A stretch of DNA of 21,339 bases, taken from positions 1-21,339 of the forward strand of contig JAZNIT010000027.1 of the NCBI GenBank assembly GCA_045577615.1, read 5' to 3'. Both the position numbers and the translations under genes were made by a program. The DNA comes from RGIG2206 sp045577615. Lineage in GTDB: Bacteria; Bacillota; Clostridia; Oscillospirales; Acutalibacteraceae. This document shows, in pieces, positions 7,176 to 13,793 of this stretch. The stretch's first letter is position 1. The number at the start of each line of letters is the position of its first letter. Below the pieces are notes generated by a model. It saw only the letters and a program-made list of their open reading frames with translations, was not told the DNA's origin and made no database searches.

Positions 7176-8282
7176 TTAGTCTTCAAATGCGTTTATTACG
7201 GTCTCGCGATGGCTTTCGCAGGCGATAAGATTAAGTGCCTTAAGACGATTGGCCTTTTTAAGCATAACCTTTTTAGCAAGAGAGGGAGCAAGTTTACATA
7301 AAACTTTATCAAAGAAGGAGTTGCCTCTCAAACATCTTGCCAAATAAAGCAGATGTTTCTCTGCCTCTGCTTTAAATCGGCGGGCAACAAAGCCCTCCTC
7401 TTTAATTTCTTCGCTGCGGTCATAATAGCCCCTCAAAATGGCGTCTGCCTCTTCTCCCTCGGTGGCCTTAAGAGCGCCGCTCTCTTTGGATAAAGGCAGA
7501 TACTCTACCTCTTTGGAGTCGGTGTCAACCTTGATAAGCAGGCTTGTGTTCCAATATTCATCGCTCACGCGGTCAAAAACAAAGTTGCCTTGGCCGTATA
7601 CGATTTTACCGTCAAGATAATCCTCATAGCAGCCGATACAATGGGTGTGCTGGCAAACCACAAGGTTGGCACCCTTTTCAATCAGCTTGCGACAATTTTT
7701 TTGCAGCTGGGGCAGAGGGTAGCGGTAAAATTCACGTCCGCCGTGATAAAGCACGATAATGTAATCGCACTGCTCCTTCAGCTTGGCAATATGGTCGGGG
7801 CTTTCAAGAGGATCAAAGGGATTGGCGCCCAATTTTTCATCACTAACGATTGAAAACTCGTGCTCGGCACAGGAGTAAACACCTATTTTTTTGCCATCGC
7901 GCTCAAGGATAAAGGGCTTGGCAGCCTCATCCACAGAACCACAGCCAATATGAGCAATACCTGCTTCGTCCACCACTTTGATGGTTGACATAATACCCTG
8001 CTCACCTTGGTCGGCAATGTGGTTGTTGGCTATTCCCAAAAGGTTGGCACCAAGTGCCGTGTAACCGCTGATGGCAGCGGTGGGAGAAATAAGGTGGGGG
8101 CCGTTTTTATTAATGGGCGCAGCGGTATCGCAAAGGGGCGCTTCAAGATTATAAACGCGAAAATCGGCATCGTTGAGCCAATTCAGCGCCTTTTCGCCCA
8201 CAATGGCGGCAGCATCCCCATTGACAAAAGCGTCAAGGTTAGATTTGGTTGGCACCAAATCGGCGCCTATAACAATTCTCAT
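7176..8282 (-). CDS. CapA-family metallophosphatase-like protein
   Basis: The 368-residue protein matches the CapA/PGA_cap domain, a calcineurin-like fold named after poly-gamma-glutamate capsule synthesis. Visible motifs are GADLVP near the start (D8), NLEAPL (45-50), GIANNHIADQG (83-93), YHGGREF (179-185), CQHTHCIG (210-217) and YGQGNFVFD (229-237), together the expected metal-binding Asp/Asn/His set. The C-terminal 100 residues are basic, helical and unassigned. It has no signal peptide or membrane segment, so it is probably cytoplasmic, unlike the membrane-anchored Bacillus CapA. It starts 5 bases after the TupA-like gene with its GAGG site inside that gene's end, so the two are translationally close. 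No capB/capC is present, so a capsule role is not shown. Confidence 0.88.
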   Translation of the reverse strand: MRIVIGADLVPTKSNLDAFVNGDAAAIVGEKALNWLNDADFRVYNLEAPLCDTAAPINKNGPHLISPTAAISGYTALGANLLGIANNHIADQGEQGIMSTIKVVDEAGIAHIGCGSVDEAAKPFILERDGKKIGVYSCAEHEFSIVSDEKLGANPFDPLESPDHIAKLKEQCDYIIVLYHGGREFYRYPLPQLQKNCRKLIEKGANLVVCQHTHCIGCYEDYLDGKIVYGQGNFVFDRVSDEYWNTSLLIKVDTDSKEVEYLPLSKESGALKATEGEEADAILRGYYDRSEEIKEEGFVARRFKAEAEKHLLYLARCLRGNSFFDKVLCKLAPSLAKKVMLKKANRLKALNLIACESHRETVINAFED

Positions 8283-8287
8283 ATTTT

Positions 8288-9157
8288 TTACCTCGTTTTT
8301 TCGGGCAAGGTAATCCAGCTGCCCAGTATTTCATCCCATTCGTGGGGTTCAAAAGGCATAAGTCCACTCCAATGGGAAAAGGTGAGCTCGCCAAAATAGA
8401 CCTTGCCGTTAACATCATAAAAATCCACTCTTACGTGGGGGATGCCAACCGACAACTTTTCTGTCAGCTCTTTCATTTTATCAAAATTCTGAGGCTTTGT
8501 AGGGGTAACGTCAGCGTTGGGATGACCGTTACGAAAATCAAGATGGTTAAACTCCATATCGAAAAAGTCAAACTTGGTTTCGCTATCCTTCTCTTGCCTT
8601 TCGGTGGCGATAAAGAGCAACTTGGCCTCGCCTTTAAAGGCAAAAAATTTATAGTCGCGCAAATCCTTGGTGGTGCTGTCCTCCATAAATTGCTCGGCAA
8701 TGATACGGGGCTTAACACTCTTATAGGGCCACTCGCGGCCGTGATAATAATACTTGGCCTTCATGCTGCCTTCAATTTTCTTTTTAGCCGCCTCTATGTC
8801 AAAGGAAGCCTTGTCGGTGCATATAACCAAGCCACCGCTGTCGTGGGTGCATTTAAGCACAAACTGATTGGGCAGAGCGTCAAAATCAATCTCGTCAAAG
8901 CTGTTCCACACCCCAAGGGTAGGAATTATATACTCCTCACCTATAAGGTTGGCAACATACTTTTTAACCTCGCATTTATCTACCATCATAGAATATTCGG
9001 GCTTGCGGTCATAGAGTTTAAGCCACTGAATTTTCTCGCTGAAGGTACGGGGATTTTTTAAATTCAGCCTTTGGTGAAAGCGGGCGCGGTAGCGCAGCTT
9101 AAGGTAAGGCTTGTCGGGGATGATGTGGGTCAGTTTTAAAAGAAAAGATTTAAGCAT
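8288..9157 (-). CDS. TupA-like ATP-grasp protein
   Basis: A 289-residue protein of the TupA-like ATP-grasp family, named after teichuronopeptide synthesis in alkaliphilic bacilli and common in polysaccharide clusters. ATP-grasp enzymes join a carboxylate to an amine or similar group at the cost of ATP. Seen here: LKNPRTFSEKIQWLKLYDRK (33-52), FVLKCTHDSGG (99-109), the substrate-binding stretch YKSVKPRIIAEQF (145-157), DLRDYKFFAFKGEAKLLFI (165-183) and the metal site VRVDFYDVNGKVYFGELTF (242-260), where D245 and E257 probably bind Mg. It is first in a two-gene operon with the CapA-like gene. Amidation or peptidation of a surface polymer is an inference; the substrate is unknown. Confidence 0.85.
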   Translation of the reverse strand: MLKSFLLKLTHIIPDKPYLKLRYRARFHQRLNLKNPRTFSEKIQWLKLYDRKPEYSMMVDKCEVKKYVANLIGEEYIIPTLGVWNSFDEIDFDALPNQFVLKCTHDSGGLVICTDKASFDIEAAKKKIEGSMKAKYYYHGREWPYKSVKPRIIAEQFMEDSTTKDLRDYKFFAFKGEAKLLFIATERQEKDSETKFDFFDMEFNHLDFRNGHPNADVTPTKPQNFDKMKELTEKLSVGIPHVRVDFYDVNGKVYFGELTFSHWSGLMPFEPHEWDEILGSWITLPEKTR

Positions 9158-9188
9158 AACTTACCTCGTCTAACATAGTCATACCAAT

Positions 9189-9217
9189 ATTATAAACAAA
9201 CCAAACATCTTTGTCAA
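9189..9217 (-). promoter_or_regulatory. Promoter of the ATP-grasp/CapA operon (full consensus)
   Basis: On the minus strand TTGACA (9217-9212), 17-base spacer, TATAAT (9194-9189). It lies back to back with the promoter of the AEC transporter gene, with 16 bases between the -35 boxes. Confidence 0.88.
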
Positions 9218-9233
9218 CCGCACAAAATTGCAC

Positions 9234-9262
9234 TTGAAATGGTGGCAGAGGGATATTATAAT
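9234..9262 (+). promoter_or_regulatory. Promoter of the AEC transporter gene
   Basis: TTGAAA (9234-9239), 17-base spacer, TATAAT (9257-9262). It covers an in-frame ATG at 9239, which therefore cannot be the start codon of a transcript made here. Confidence 0.75.
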
Positions 9263-9298
9263 ATTAGTTGTTCAGATGTTGAAAGAGAGGGTAGAGGG

Positions 9299-10246
9299 TT
9301 GGCTTATTTACTTGATTATTTTTTAAACGTTTCAACTCAGGTAGTAATTTTTTTCATCCTTATATGCATAGGCTTCTTTTTAACTAAAAAGAACATTATT
9401 ACATCGGTGGGCGCAAAGCAGATAACCGATATCGTCATTTATTTCGTCACCCCTGCGGTTATAATCAAAGCCTTTGCAGGCGGCGAGGTGGTTTATTCAC
9501 CCGAAAATGTAAATCGTCTGCTTGCGTCAGCGGGTGCTGCCCTTGCGGTGCACGTTATATCCTTTTTGGTTGGCCTTGTGTTTTTCGGCAATAAAAAGGA
9601 TACCTATAATAAGATTTACAGAGCCGCAGTGCTTATGAGCAACTGCGGATTTATGAGCTTGCCCCTTGCAGGTGCAATTCTGGGTGATAAGGGTGTCTTT
9701 GTTGTAACCGTATTTGTTGGTATGTTTAATATCGTTGCCTGGTCGCTTGGTCTGTCACTGGTGTCGGGTCAAAAGATTGATGTCAAAAAAACCTTTATAA
9801 ACCCCGGCTTTATTCCCGTGGTTGTGGGTATAATTCTGTTCCTGTGCCGTGTTGACCTGTCAGGCATAACCGTTGTTATCGAACCTCTTAAACATTTGTC
9901 TGCGCTTAACACTCCCTTGCCGATGATGGTAATAGGTTACTACCTGGCAAAGGCAGGAATAAAACTTTGCAAGGGCGACGGCAAAATGCTGTTTGCTATG
10001 GGATTAAGGCTGATAGCCGTGCCTGTTATATCAATATTTGTGATATGGGGCTTTGGCATAAAGGGCGACGATTTGATAGCCTGCATAATACCCGCGTCAG
10101 CCCCCGTTGCTGCTCTTGTTATGATGATGGCAGCCAAATATTCCGACAACGCAGAGCAGGCCAGCCGATTGGTTTCTATATCCCATCTGCTGTCGGTTGT
10201 GACAATGCCCTTGGTGCTCACTCTGTGCAAATACATCGGTGGTTAA
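9299..10246 (+). CDS. AEC-family (auxin efflux carrier-like) transporter
   Basis: A roughly 315-residue integral membrane protein of the AEC family, which exports or exchanges small organic anions such as malate; the substrate cannot be read from sequence. About ten membrane helices arranged as two five-helix halves are visible, with the family features ICIGFFLTKK early in the first helix region, a conserved VMSNCGFMSLPL-like segment (here LMSNCGFMSLPLAGAILG) and AASAPVAA-like residues near the end (IIPASAPVAALVMMMA). The gene is open from ATG 9239, but that codon lies in the -35 box, so I place the start at TTG 9299, preceded by AGAGAGG (9284-9290). The next gene, queH, begins one base after its stop. 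Confidence 0.85.
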   Translation: MAYLLDYFLNVSTQVVIFFILICIGFFLTKKNIITSVGAKQITDIVIYFVTPAVIIKAFAGGEVVYSPENVNRLLASAGAALAVHVISFLVGLVFFGNKKDTYNKIYRAAVLMSNCGFMSLPLAGAILGDKGVFVVTVFVGMFNIVAWSLGLSLVSGQKIDVKKTFINPGFIPVVVGIILFLCRVDLSGITVVIEPLKHLSALNTPLPMMVIGYYLAKAGIKLCKGDGKMLFAMGLRLIAVPVISIFVIWGFGIKGDDLIACIIPASAPVAALVMMMAAKYSDNAEQASRLVSISHLLSVVTMPLVLTLCKYIGG

Positions 10247-10247
10247 G

Positions 10248-10847
10248 ATGGAAAAGGTGAATTATCAGCAGCGCCTCGATGGGCTGACCGCAAGCCTTGA
10301 GGGCAAGCCGACTCTGCTGCTGCACAGCTGCTGCGGCCCCTGCTCAAGCTACGTTATTGAGTATTTGAGCCAATATTTTCAAATAACCGTCTACTTCTAC
10401 AACCCCAACATCTATCCCCAAGAGGAGTATATTCATCGCCTCGAAACACAGCGTCAGCTGATAGACTCGCTGGGCGGCGCCGTACTTGTGGCAGGGGATT
10501 ATAATCCCGACCGCTTTTACAAGGCCGTCAAGGGCAATGAGGATGGGGTAGAGGGTGGCGCAAGATGTGAGCTTTGCATCGGTGAGCGGCTTTGTTCTAC
10601 CGCTCAAAAGGCCAAAGAGGGCGGATTTGAATATTTCGCCACCACCCTTACCGTCAGCCCCCACAAGAATGCCCAAAGCATCAACCGAATGGGCTACGAT
10701 TTGCAGGAGCAATATGGGGTAAAGTGGCTTCCTTCCGACTTCAAAAAGCGAGAGGGATATAAGCGCTCCATACAGCTGTCGGCAGAGTATGGGCTCTACC
10801 GTCAGGATTATTGCGGCTGCGAATTTTCATTAAAAAATAAAAAATAA
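10248..10847 (+). CDS. queH: Epoxyqueuosine reductase QueH
   Basis: A 199-residue member of the QueH (formerly DUF208) family, which performs the last step of queuosine synthesis in tRNA: reduction of epoxyqueuosine to queuosine, without the cobalamin used by QueG. The conserved cysteine set is complete: HSCCGPC near the N-terminus (C28, C29, C32), CELC (C107, C110) and YCGC (C189, C191), as expected for the [4Fe-4S] cluster and an adjacent metal site. TTLTVSPHKN (132-141) and YNPNIYP (51-57) are also family hallmarks. ATG 10248 overlaps the previous stop region as TAAGATG, so translation is probably coupled; a GTG at 10239 is an alternative. queT, for precursor uptake, lies nearby on the other strand. 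Confidence 0.93.
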   Translation: MEKVNYQQRLDGLTASLEGKPTLLLHSCCGPCSSYVIEYLSQYFQITVYFYNPNIYPQEEYIHRLETQRQLIDSLGGAVLVAGDYNPDRFYKAVKGNEDGVEGGARCELCIGERLCSTAQKAKEGGFEYFATTLTVSPHKNAQSINRMGYDLQEQYGVKWLPSDFKKREGYKRSIQLSAEYGLYRQDYCGCEFSLKNKK

Positions 10848-10914
10848 AAAGGCGAATAAAGCTTGCGCCGTCGGCAATACTAATTGTGTACTTCAGGAAA
10901 TGGAGGTATGTACA

Positions 10915-11076
10915 ATGGATTGTAAATGTAACACTTGCATTGAATGCACCGTGGCAAGTTGCCGTCATCATGCAGACAACAACTACTGCATGTTGGATAA
11001 AATCCTTATCGGCACTCACGAGTGCAATCCTACTATGGATCAATGCACCGACTGCAAGTCCTTCGCAAAGAAATAA
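10915..11076 (+). CDS. DUF1540-domain cysteine-rich mini-protein
   Basis: A 53-residue protein with nine cysteines in the pattern C-x-C-x2-C-x2-C-x4-C-x8-C-x11-C-x6-C-x2-C. The stretch CTVASCRHHADNNYCMLDKI (11-30) followed by IGTHECNPTMDQCTDCKSF fits the DUF1540 domain, which is common in Clostridia and Bacilli, has unknown function and probably binds metal. GGAGG (10902-10906) lies 8 bases before the ATG. It is 67 bases after queH, with no convincing promoter between, so it may be carried on the same transcript. A strong terminator follows. Confidence 0.85.
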   Translation: MDCKCNTCIECTVASCRHHADNNYCMLDKILIGTHECNPTMDQCTDCKSFAKK

Positions 11077-11088
11077 TTAAACGAAGGC

Positions 11089-11124
11089 AAAAACCTCTTT
11101 CACAAATCCGTGAAAGAGGTTTTT
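11089..11124. terminator. Bidirectional terminator between DUF1540 gene and queT
   Basis: A perfect 15-bp stem pairs 11089-11103 with 11110-11124 around a 6-base loop, with A-runs and T-runs at both ends. It can stop both the plus-strand queH/DUF1540 transcript and the minus-strand queT transcript. Confidence 0.93.
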
Positions 11125-11125
11125 A

Positions 11126-11629
11126 TCATTTAAGAATATCAATTTTTTGGGCAACCGACCAAACTCCGCCGCCAAGAACGACGCACACGGCGATTTCGCC
11201 CACGGTAACCCATAAGGCCGTCATCCAAAATGCAGGCCAGGCCGCATCGGGCGCGGTAAATATGAGGGCTTGCTCGGCACCCACCAAAATCGCGTTGGCA
11301 ACAATCGGGGCAAGCATGGTGACAATTGGAAAGCCCCATGCCTTAACCTGCCTGAATTGGTATCCTGCCCAAGCGGCAATCAGCGTAGCAACCGCACCAA
11401 AAACAATGTCAATCACACCGAAGGGGCTTGACAGATTGGATACAAGGCAGCCGATGGTAAGGCCGGGGATGGCCGCAGGAGTAGCCGCCGCCAACACGCA
11501 CAATCCCTCTGAAAGGCGAAATTGCACGGGGCCATAGGCCAATCCAAGCGTTGCCGACAGATAGGTCAGCAATGCGTACAGCGCGGCAATAATGCCCGCC
11601 GTCACGGTGAAGCTTACTTGCTTTTTCAT
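11126..11629 (-). CDS. queT: QueT-family queuosine precursor transporter (ECF S component)
   Basis: A 167-residue membrane protein of the QueT family, the substrate-binding subunit of an energy-coupling factor transporter thought to import preQ1, preQ0 or queuine. Hydrophobic segments cover nearly the whole chain (about 8-32, 45-70, 72-95, 100-120, 132-160). The signatures GPVQFRLSEGLCVLAA and LTIGCLVSNLSSPFGVIDIVFGA are typical. ECF ATPases and EcfT are not in the window and would be shared. A GTG at 11638 is in frame but overlaps the ribosome binding site GGAG (11641-11638), so ATG 11629 is preferred, 8 bases away. A preQ1-I riboswitch candidate lies directly upstream. Confidence 0.9.
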   Translation of the reverse strand: MKKQVSFTVTAGIIAALYALLTYLSATLGLAYGPVQFRLSEGLCVLAAATPAAIPGLTIGCLVSNLSSPFGVIDIVFGAVATLIAAWAGYQFRQVKAWGFPIVTMLAPIVANAILVGAEQALIFTAPDAAWPAFWMTALWVTVGEIAVCVVLGGGVWSVAQKIDILK

Positions 11630-11637
11630 TTTTTTCA

Positions 11638-11678
11638 CTCCGTAGTTTTATTTTTTGTCAGGATTTTGCGAACTGACA
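11638..11678 (-). promoter_or_regulatory. preQ1-I riboswitch candidate controlling queT
   Basis: On the minus strand TGTCAG (11678-11673) pairs with CTGACA (11661-11656) around the 11-base loop TTCGCAAAATC. An A-rich tail, AAAAATAAAACTACGGAG, follows and ends in the ribosome binding site. This is the plan of a preQ1 class I aptamer: a short P1 stem, a C-rich loop end and an A-rich tail folding back as a pseudoknot. The loop resembles that of the Thermoanaerobacter tengcongensis aptamer. UUCG in the loop could pair with CGGA of the ribosome binding site, so binding would block translation. Its place before queT supports the call. Confidence 0.75.
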
Positions 11679-11689
11679 GATATATAGGA

Positions 11690-11922
11690 TTGAAAGTCTG
11701 TTCAAAATGCGCCTCAAAGGGCTGATTTTGATTCTTTTTAATCAAACATTCCTTGTAAGGCACAAAGCCTTACTGCGTCTTGTTTGCTCAAAAATCTTTC
11801 AAAATCATCACGCTTTGATGCGTCATTTTGTCATTCTTTCAACCCCTTAGGGTTTCAAGTCTGCCCAAAATACACCTCAAAATCATCACACTTTGATGCG
11901 CTATTTTGTCATTCTTTCAACC
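11690..11922. repeat. Non-coding repeat region upstream of queT
   Basis: This gene-free stretch holds two 46-base copies of one sequence, 11799-11844 and 11877-11922 (43 of 46 identical). Each forms an imperfect hairpin with outer arms CAAAAT/ATTTTG and inner arms CATCA/TGATG. A second motif recurs at 11694-11718 and 11857-11881 (AAGTCTG, then CAAAAT and CCTCAAA). Between them, GTAAGGC (11755-11761) and GCCTTAC (11767-11773) form a perfect hairpin. It looks like a degenerate dispersed palindromic repeat rather than a gene. Confidence 0.6.
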
Positions 11923-11930
11923 TAATATAA

Positions 11931-12629
11931 TCACTTATCCAAATCAAAGATGTCGGCCAGTTTTTTAAAGGCAGGCACAAACTCAACGTGTTTGGTAAGC
12001 AATTTATCAAAGAAACTTATTATAAGGCCGTTTACAAGAGCCATAACAACCGTGCCGACCCCAACACCCTTAAAGCAGCCAAACAGCACAAGGGTCAAAA
12101 TGCAAGATACGGCAAAGCTTGAAATATCATAAAAAATCTTAAATTTGCCGATGGGGATTTTGTAGTGGGACGAAACGCCCTTAACAAAGAAATCATAAAC
12201 CTGAGGATAAAGATAGGCCTTGAAGAAAAGTGCCACCGCAAAGGTGGTAAGAATCATACCGCCCACCATCATCAGAATTTTATAGGGCAGAGCAATGGTT
12301 TCCGGGGGCACAATCTCGGCATTGAAAAGGGGAATAACCCTGCGAAAAAAGTCAAGCACCGCTCCATAGACCATACAATTGAGGAAAGAGGTAAAATAGA
12401 TAAGCTTCACCTTGCGTTTGATAATACAAAAAACAATAAAAAGCAAGCTTTGAAGCACGTATTCCCATTGACCAAAGGTCAAAAATTCAAACTTCAGGCT
12501 TAAAATATAGGCAGGGGCAACAATCATCGAAACGCCCAGGTCGGCAGCCGCGGTCAAAGCCACCGCAAAGGCAATCAAAACTATAGCAAAAAAGTAAGCC
12601 GCCTCGTTGTTAACTTTAATTTTCTTCAT
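11931..12629 (-). CDS. YczE/YitT-like (DUF6198) membrane protein
   Basis: A 232-residue integral membrane protein with about five or six helices (12-30, 36-50, 60-72, 82-95, 115-140, 165-185, 190-210). The segment GVGVGTVVMALVNGLIISFFDK (187-208) and the N-terminal AADLGVSMIVAPAYILS are typical of the YczE/DUF6198 family of clostridial membrane proteins, whose function is unknown. It is monocistronic with its own promoter; no terminator with a clear T-run is seen, only the palindromic repeat region that follows. Confidence 0.75.
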   Translation of the reverse strand: MKKIKVNNEAAYFFAIVLIAFAVALTAAADLGVSMIVAPAYILSLKFEFLTFGQWEYVLQSLLFIVFCIIKRKVKLIYFTSFLNCMVYGAVLDFFRRVIPLFNAEIVPPETIALPYKILMMVGGMILTTFAVALFFKAYLYPQVYDFFVKGVSSHYKIPIGKFKIFYDISSFAVSCILTLVLFGCFKGVGVGTVVMALVNGLIISFFDKLLTKHVEFVPAFKKLADIFDLDK

Positions 12630-12658
12630 TTTTCTAATCCTTTATGCAATATGAAGTG

Positions 12659-12687
12659 ATTATACTATTTTGCCGTCAAAAAGTCAA
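12659..12687 (-). promoter_or_regulatory. Promoter of the YczE-like gene
   Basis: On the minus strand TTGACT (12687-12682), 17-base spacer, TATAAT (12664-12659), about 30 bases before the start codon. Confidence 0.8.
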
Positions 12688-12708
12688 TGGTGTGATGTTT
12701 TGCTATCC

Positions 12709-12742
12709 AACCCCGTAGGGGGCGGCGCCCTCGACGCCCCGC
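12709..12742. repeat. 34-base GC-rich direct repeat, left copy
   Basis: Matches 13851-13884 at 32 of 34 positions in the same orientation; the last 27 bases (12716-12742) are identical. It is self-complementary, with GGGGCG pairing CGCCCC and an inner GGCGCC palindrome. The two copies bracket the AT-rich SLOG/XRE cassette. Confidence 0.85.
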
Positions 12743-12752
12743 AAACAAAAAT

Positions 12753-13208
12753 TTATACGTAATAAATTTCTTTGTTTCGTTTAATGGCATAGCTCAGAGC
12801 AATCTTTGTGCCGCTTTTATAACTATCTTCAATATAGTGAACGATACAAAATTGACTTTTGTCTATCATTTCGTAGTTGCGTTTTATATAAACGGCTTTA
12901 CCTGCACCCAAAATATCCGGTGGATAGTAGGTTTCGTCGTAGTACTTTAACAAATAAGACTCATAATCTTCGTTAATAATTGGATATTCAGCTCGCACGT
13001 AAACTCGTTTAATATGTGGATGCTTGTGTTTCAAAGCACTGACCAACTCTAAACACAATTTATCAAAGTGGCTTTTACTGCCAAACAAAAAGGTATTGAC
13101 GTTTTTAATTGTAATCAAATTTTCAATAGTGTTAGTTAAAACTTCTCTAAGTTCTGCTGTTTCGGTTATCCTTCTGTGTCCCAAAAAGCAACAAGTGTTA
13201 AGTAGCAT
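12753..13208 (-). CDS. SLOG-fold protein of unknown function
   Basis: A 151-residue Rossmann-like protein resembling the SLOG/DUF1273 (YpsA) group, which binds nucleotide-like ligands. The N-terminal CCFLGHRRI (6-14) fits the first strand and phosphate loop, FGSKSHFDKLC (42-52) is like the second loop (often FxxGGAxGFD, here with Ser-Lys replacing the glycines), and YEMIDKSQFCIVHY...SGTKIALSYA (112-141) is the closing strand-loop-helix. The ligand and role are unknown. SLOG domains occur in nucleotide signalling, cytokinin-type and phage-defence proteins. GGGGAG precedes the ATG. Codon use is more AT-rich than the flanking ribosomal and membrane genes. It is divergent from an XRE regulator whose operators overlap its promoter. 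Confidence 0.72.
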   Translation of the reverse strand: MLLNTCCFLGHRRITETAELREVLTNTIENLITIKNVNTFLFGSKSHFDKLCLELVSALKHKHPHIKRVYVRAEYPIINEDYESYLLKYYDETYYPPDILGAGKAVYIKRNYEMIDKSQFCIVHYIEDSYKSGTKIALSYAIKRNKEIYYV

Positions 13209-13227
13209 ATCTTACTCCCCAATACAA

Positions 13228-13296
13228 GTAAATGATTTACTATTTATTGTATATCATAATTTACTTAAAGTAAATAAATATTTACATTGAGTAAAT
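13228..13296. promoter_or_regulatory. Operator cluster and divergent promoters of the SLOG/XRE cassette
   Basis: Six copies of the half-site ATTTAC/GTAAAT occur in 69 bases. Two face each other as 17-base operators with five central bases (13259-13275 and 13280-13296); another pair (13228-13240) is back to back. On the minus strand TTTACT (13274-13269), N17, TACAAT (13251-13246) is a promoter for the SLOG gene. On the plus strand TTTACT (13260-13265), N17, TACATT (13283-13288) is one for the XRE gene; TATAAT (13297-13302) is an alternative -10. The two arms of one operator thus double as both -35 boxes. Autoregulation by the XRE protein is the natural reading. Confidence 0.65.
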
Positions 13297-13344
13297 TATA
13301 ATTGGAGCAGCTTCCTTGTAAACTATTATTAAGGGGGCGAAACA

Positions 13345-13575
13345 ATGAAAACAGAGTTTGCCGATAAATATATAACGTTAGGACTAAAAATAGCTTATTA
13401 TAGAAAAAAGGCAGGTTATACACAAGAGCATTTTGCAGAACTTATCGATAAAAGTGTGAATTTTGTAGGTCAGGTTGAAGGCACAGGTACAGTTCGCGGT
13501 GTTTCTCTTGAAACGCTTTTTAAAATTGCACAGGTTTTGAATATTTCACCAGCCAAACTTTTGGAAGATGATTAA
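13345..13575 (+). CDS. XRE-family HTH regulator of the SLOG cassette
   Basis: A 76-residue single-domain Cro/C1-type DNA-binding protein: LGLKIAYYRKKAGYTQEHFAELI (12-34) is the first helices with the characteristic TQE turn, SVNFVGQVEGTGTVRGVSLETLFKIAQVLNISPAKLL (37-73) the recognition helix and the closing helices. No further domain is present. GGGGG (13333-13337) lies 7 bases before the ATG. It is divergent from the SLOG gene, with operator half-sites in between, and followed after 21 bases by a small ribbon-helix-helix frame. It probably represses both directions. Like the rest of the cassette it is AT-rich. Confidence 0.88.
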   Translation: MKTEFADKYITLGLKIAYYRKKAGYTQEHFAELIDKSVNFVGQVEGTGTVRGVSLETLFKIAQVLNISPAKLLEDD

Positions 13576-13596
13576 AGTTCATTGCGGAGTGATTGT

Positions 13597-13743
13597 ATAG
13601 CTATTAAAAGTGTATCAATTAGAATTGAAGAAGAAATGCTTAATAAGCTTTCGTATGTTGCAGACTACGAGGGCAGGAGCGTGAATAGTCAGGTGCTTGT
13701 TTTGATAAGACATAGCATAAAGGCTTTTGAAGATCAATGGTAA
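13597..13743 (+). CDS. Arc-like ribbon-helix-helix protein with ATA start, probably decaying
   Basis: A 48-residue frame reading xAIKSVSIRIEEEMLNKLSY followed by VADYEGRSVNSQVLVLIRHS, which fits Arc/CopG-type DNA-binding proteins: a strand (KSVSIRI), a helix, then GRSVNSQVLVLIR. Relatives begin MAIKSVSIRI, and GGAG (13586-13589) is spaced 7 bases from codon 13597, but this codon is ATA, not ATG. The only other candidate start is TTG at 13582, poorly spaced from a ribosome binding site. The end also looks damaged: dropping one base at 13735 would replace the last two residues (QW) by NGNIDGNIAPATNVKPTRK and a stop at 13793. The gene is 21 bases after the XRE gene. It is either very weakly translated or a pseudogene. 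Confidence 0.5.
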   Translation: MAIKSVSIRIEEEMLNKLSYVADYEGRSVNSQVLVLIRHSIKAFEDQW

Positions 13744-13793
13744 TATTGACGGAAACATTGCTCCTGCAACAAATGTAAAACCAACAAGAAAGT

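Noticed and set aside
8342..9061. Plus-strand open frame (239 codons) opposite the TupA-like gene
   Set aside because: Antisense shadow of a well-supported gene; no family motifs and no initiation signals.
11799..11922. Possible CRISPR array
   Set aside because: Only two copies of a 46-base unit with internal hairpins and no spacer of regular length or unique content; no cas genes in the window.
12753..13743. Toxin-antitoxin system from SLOG, XRE and ribbon-helix-helix genes
   Set aside because: The XRE and ribbon-helix-helix proteins look like DNA-binding partners, but the SLOG protein has no known toxin motif and is divergent rather than in one operon with them; evidence is too thin for this label.
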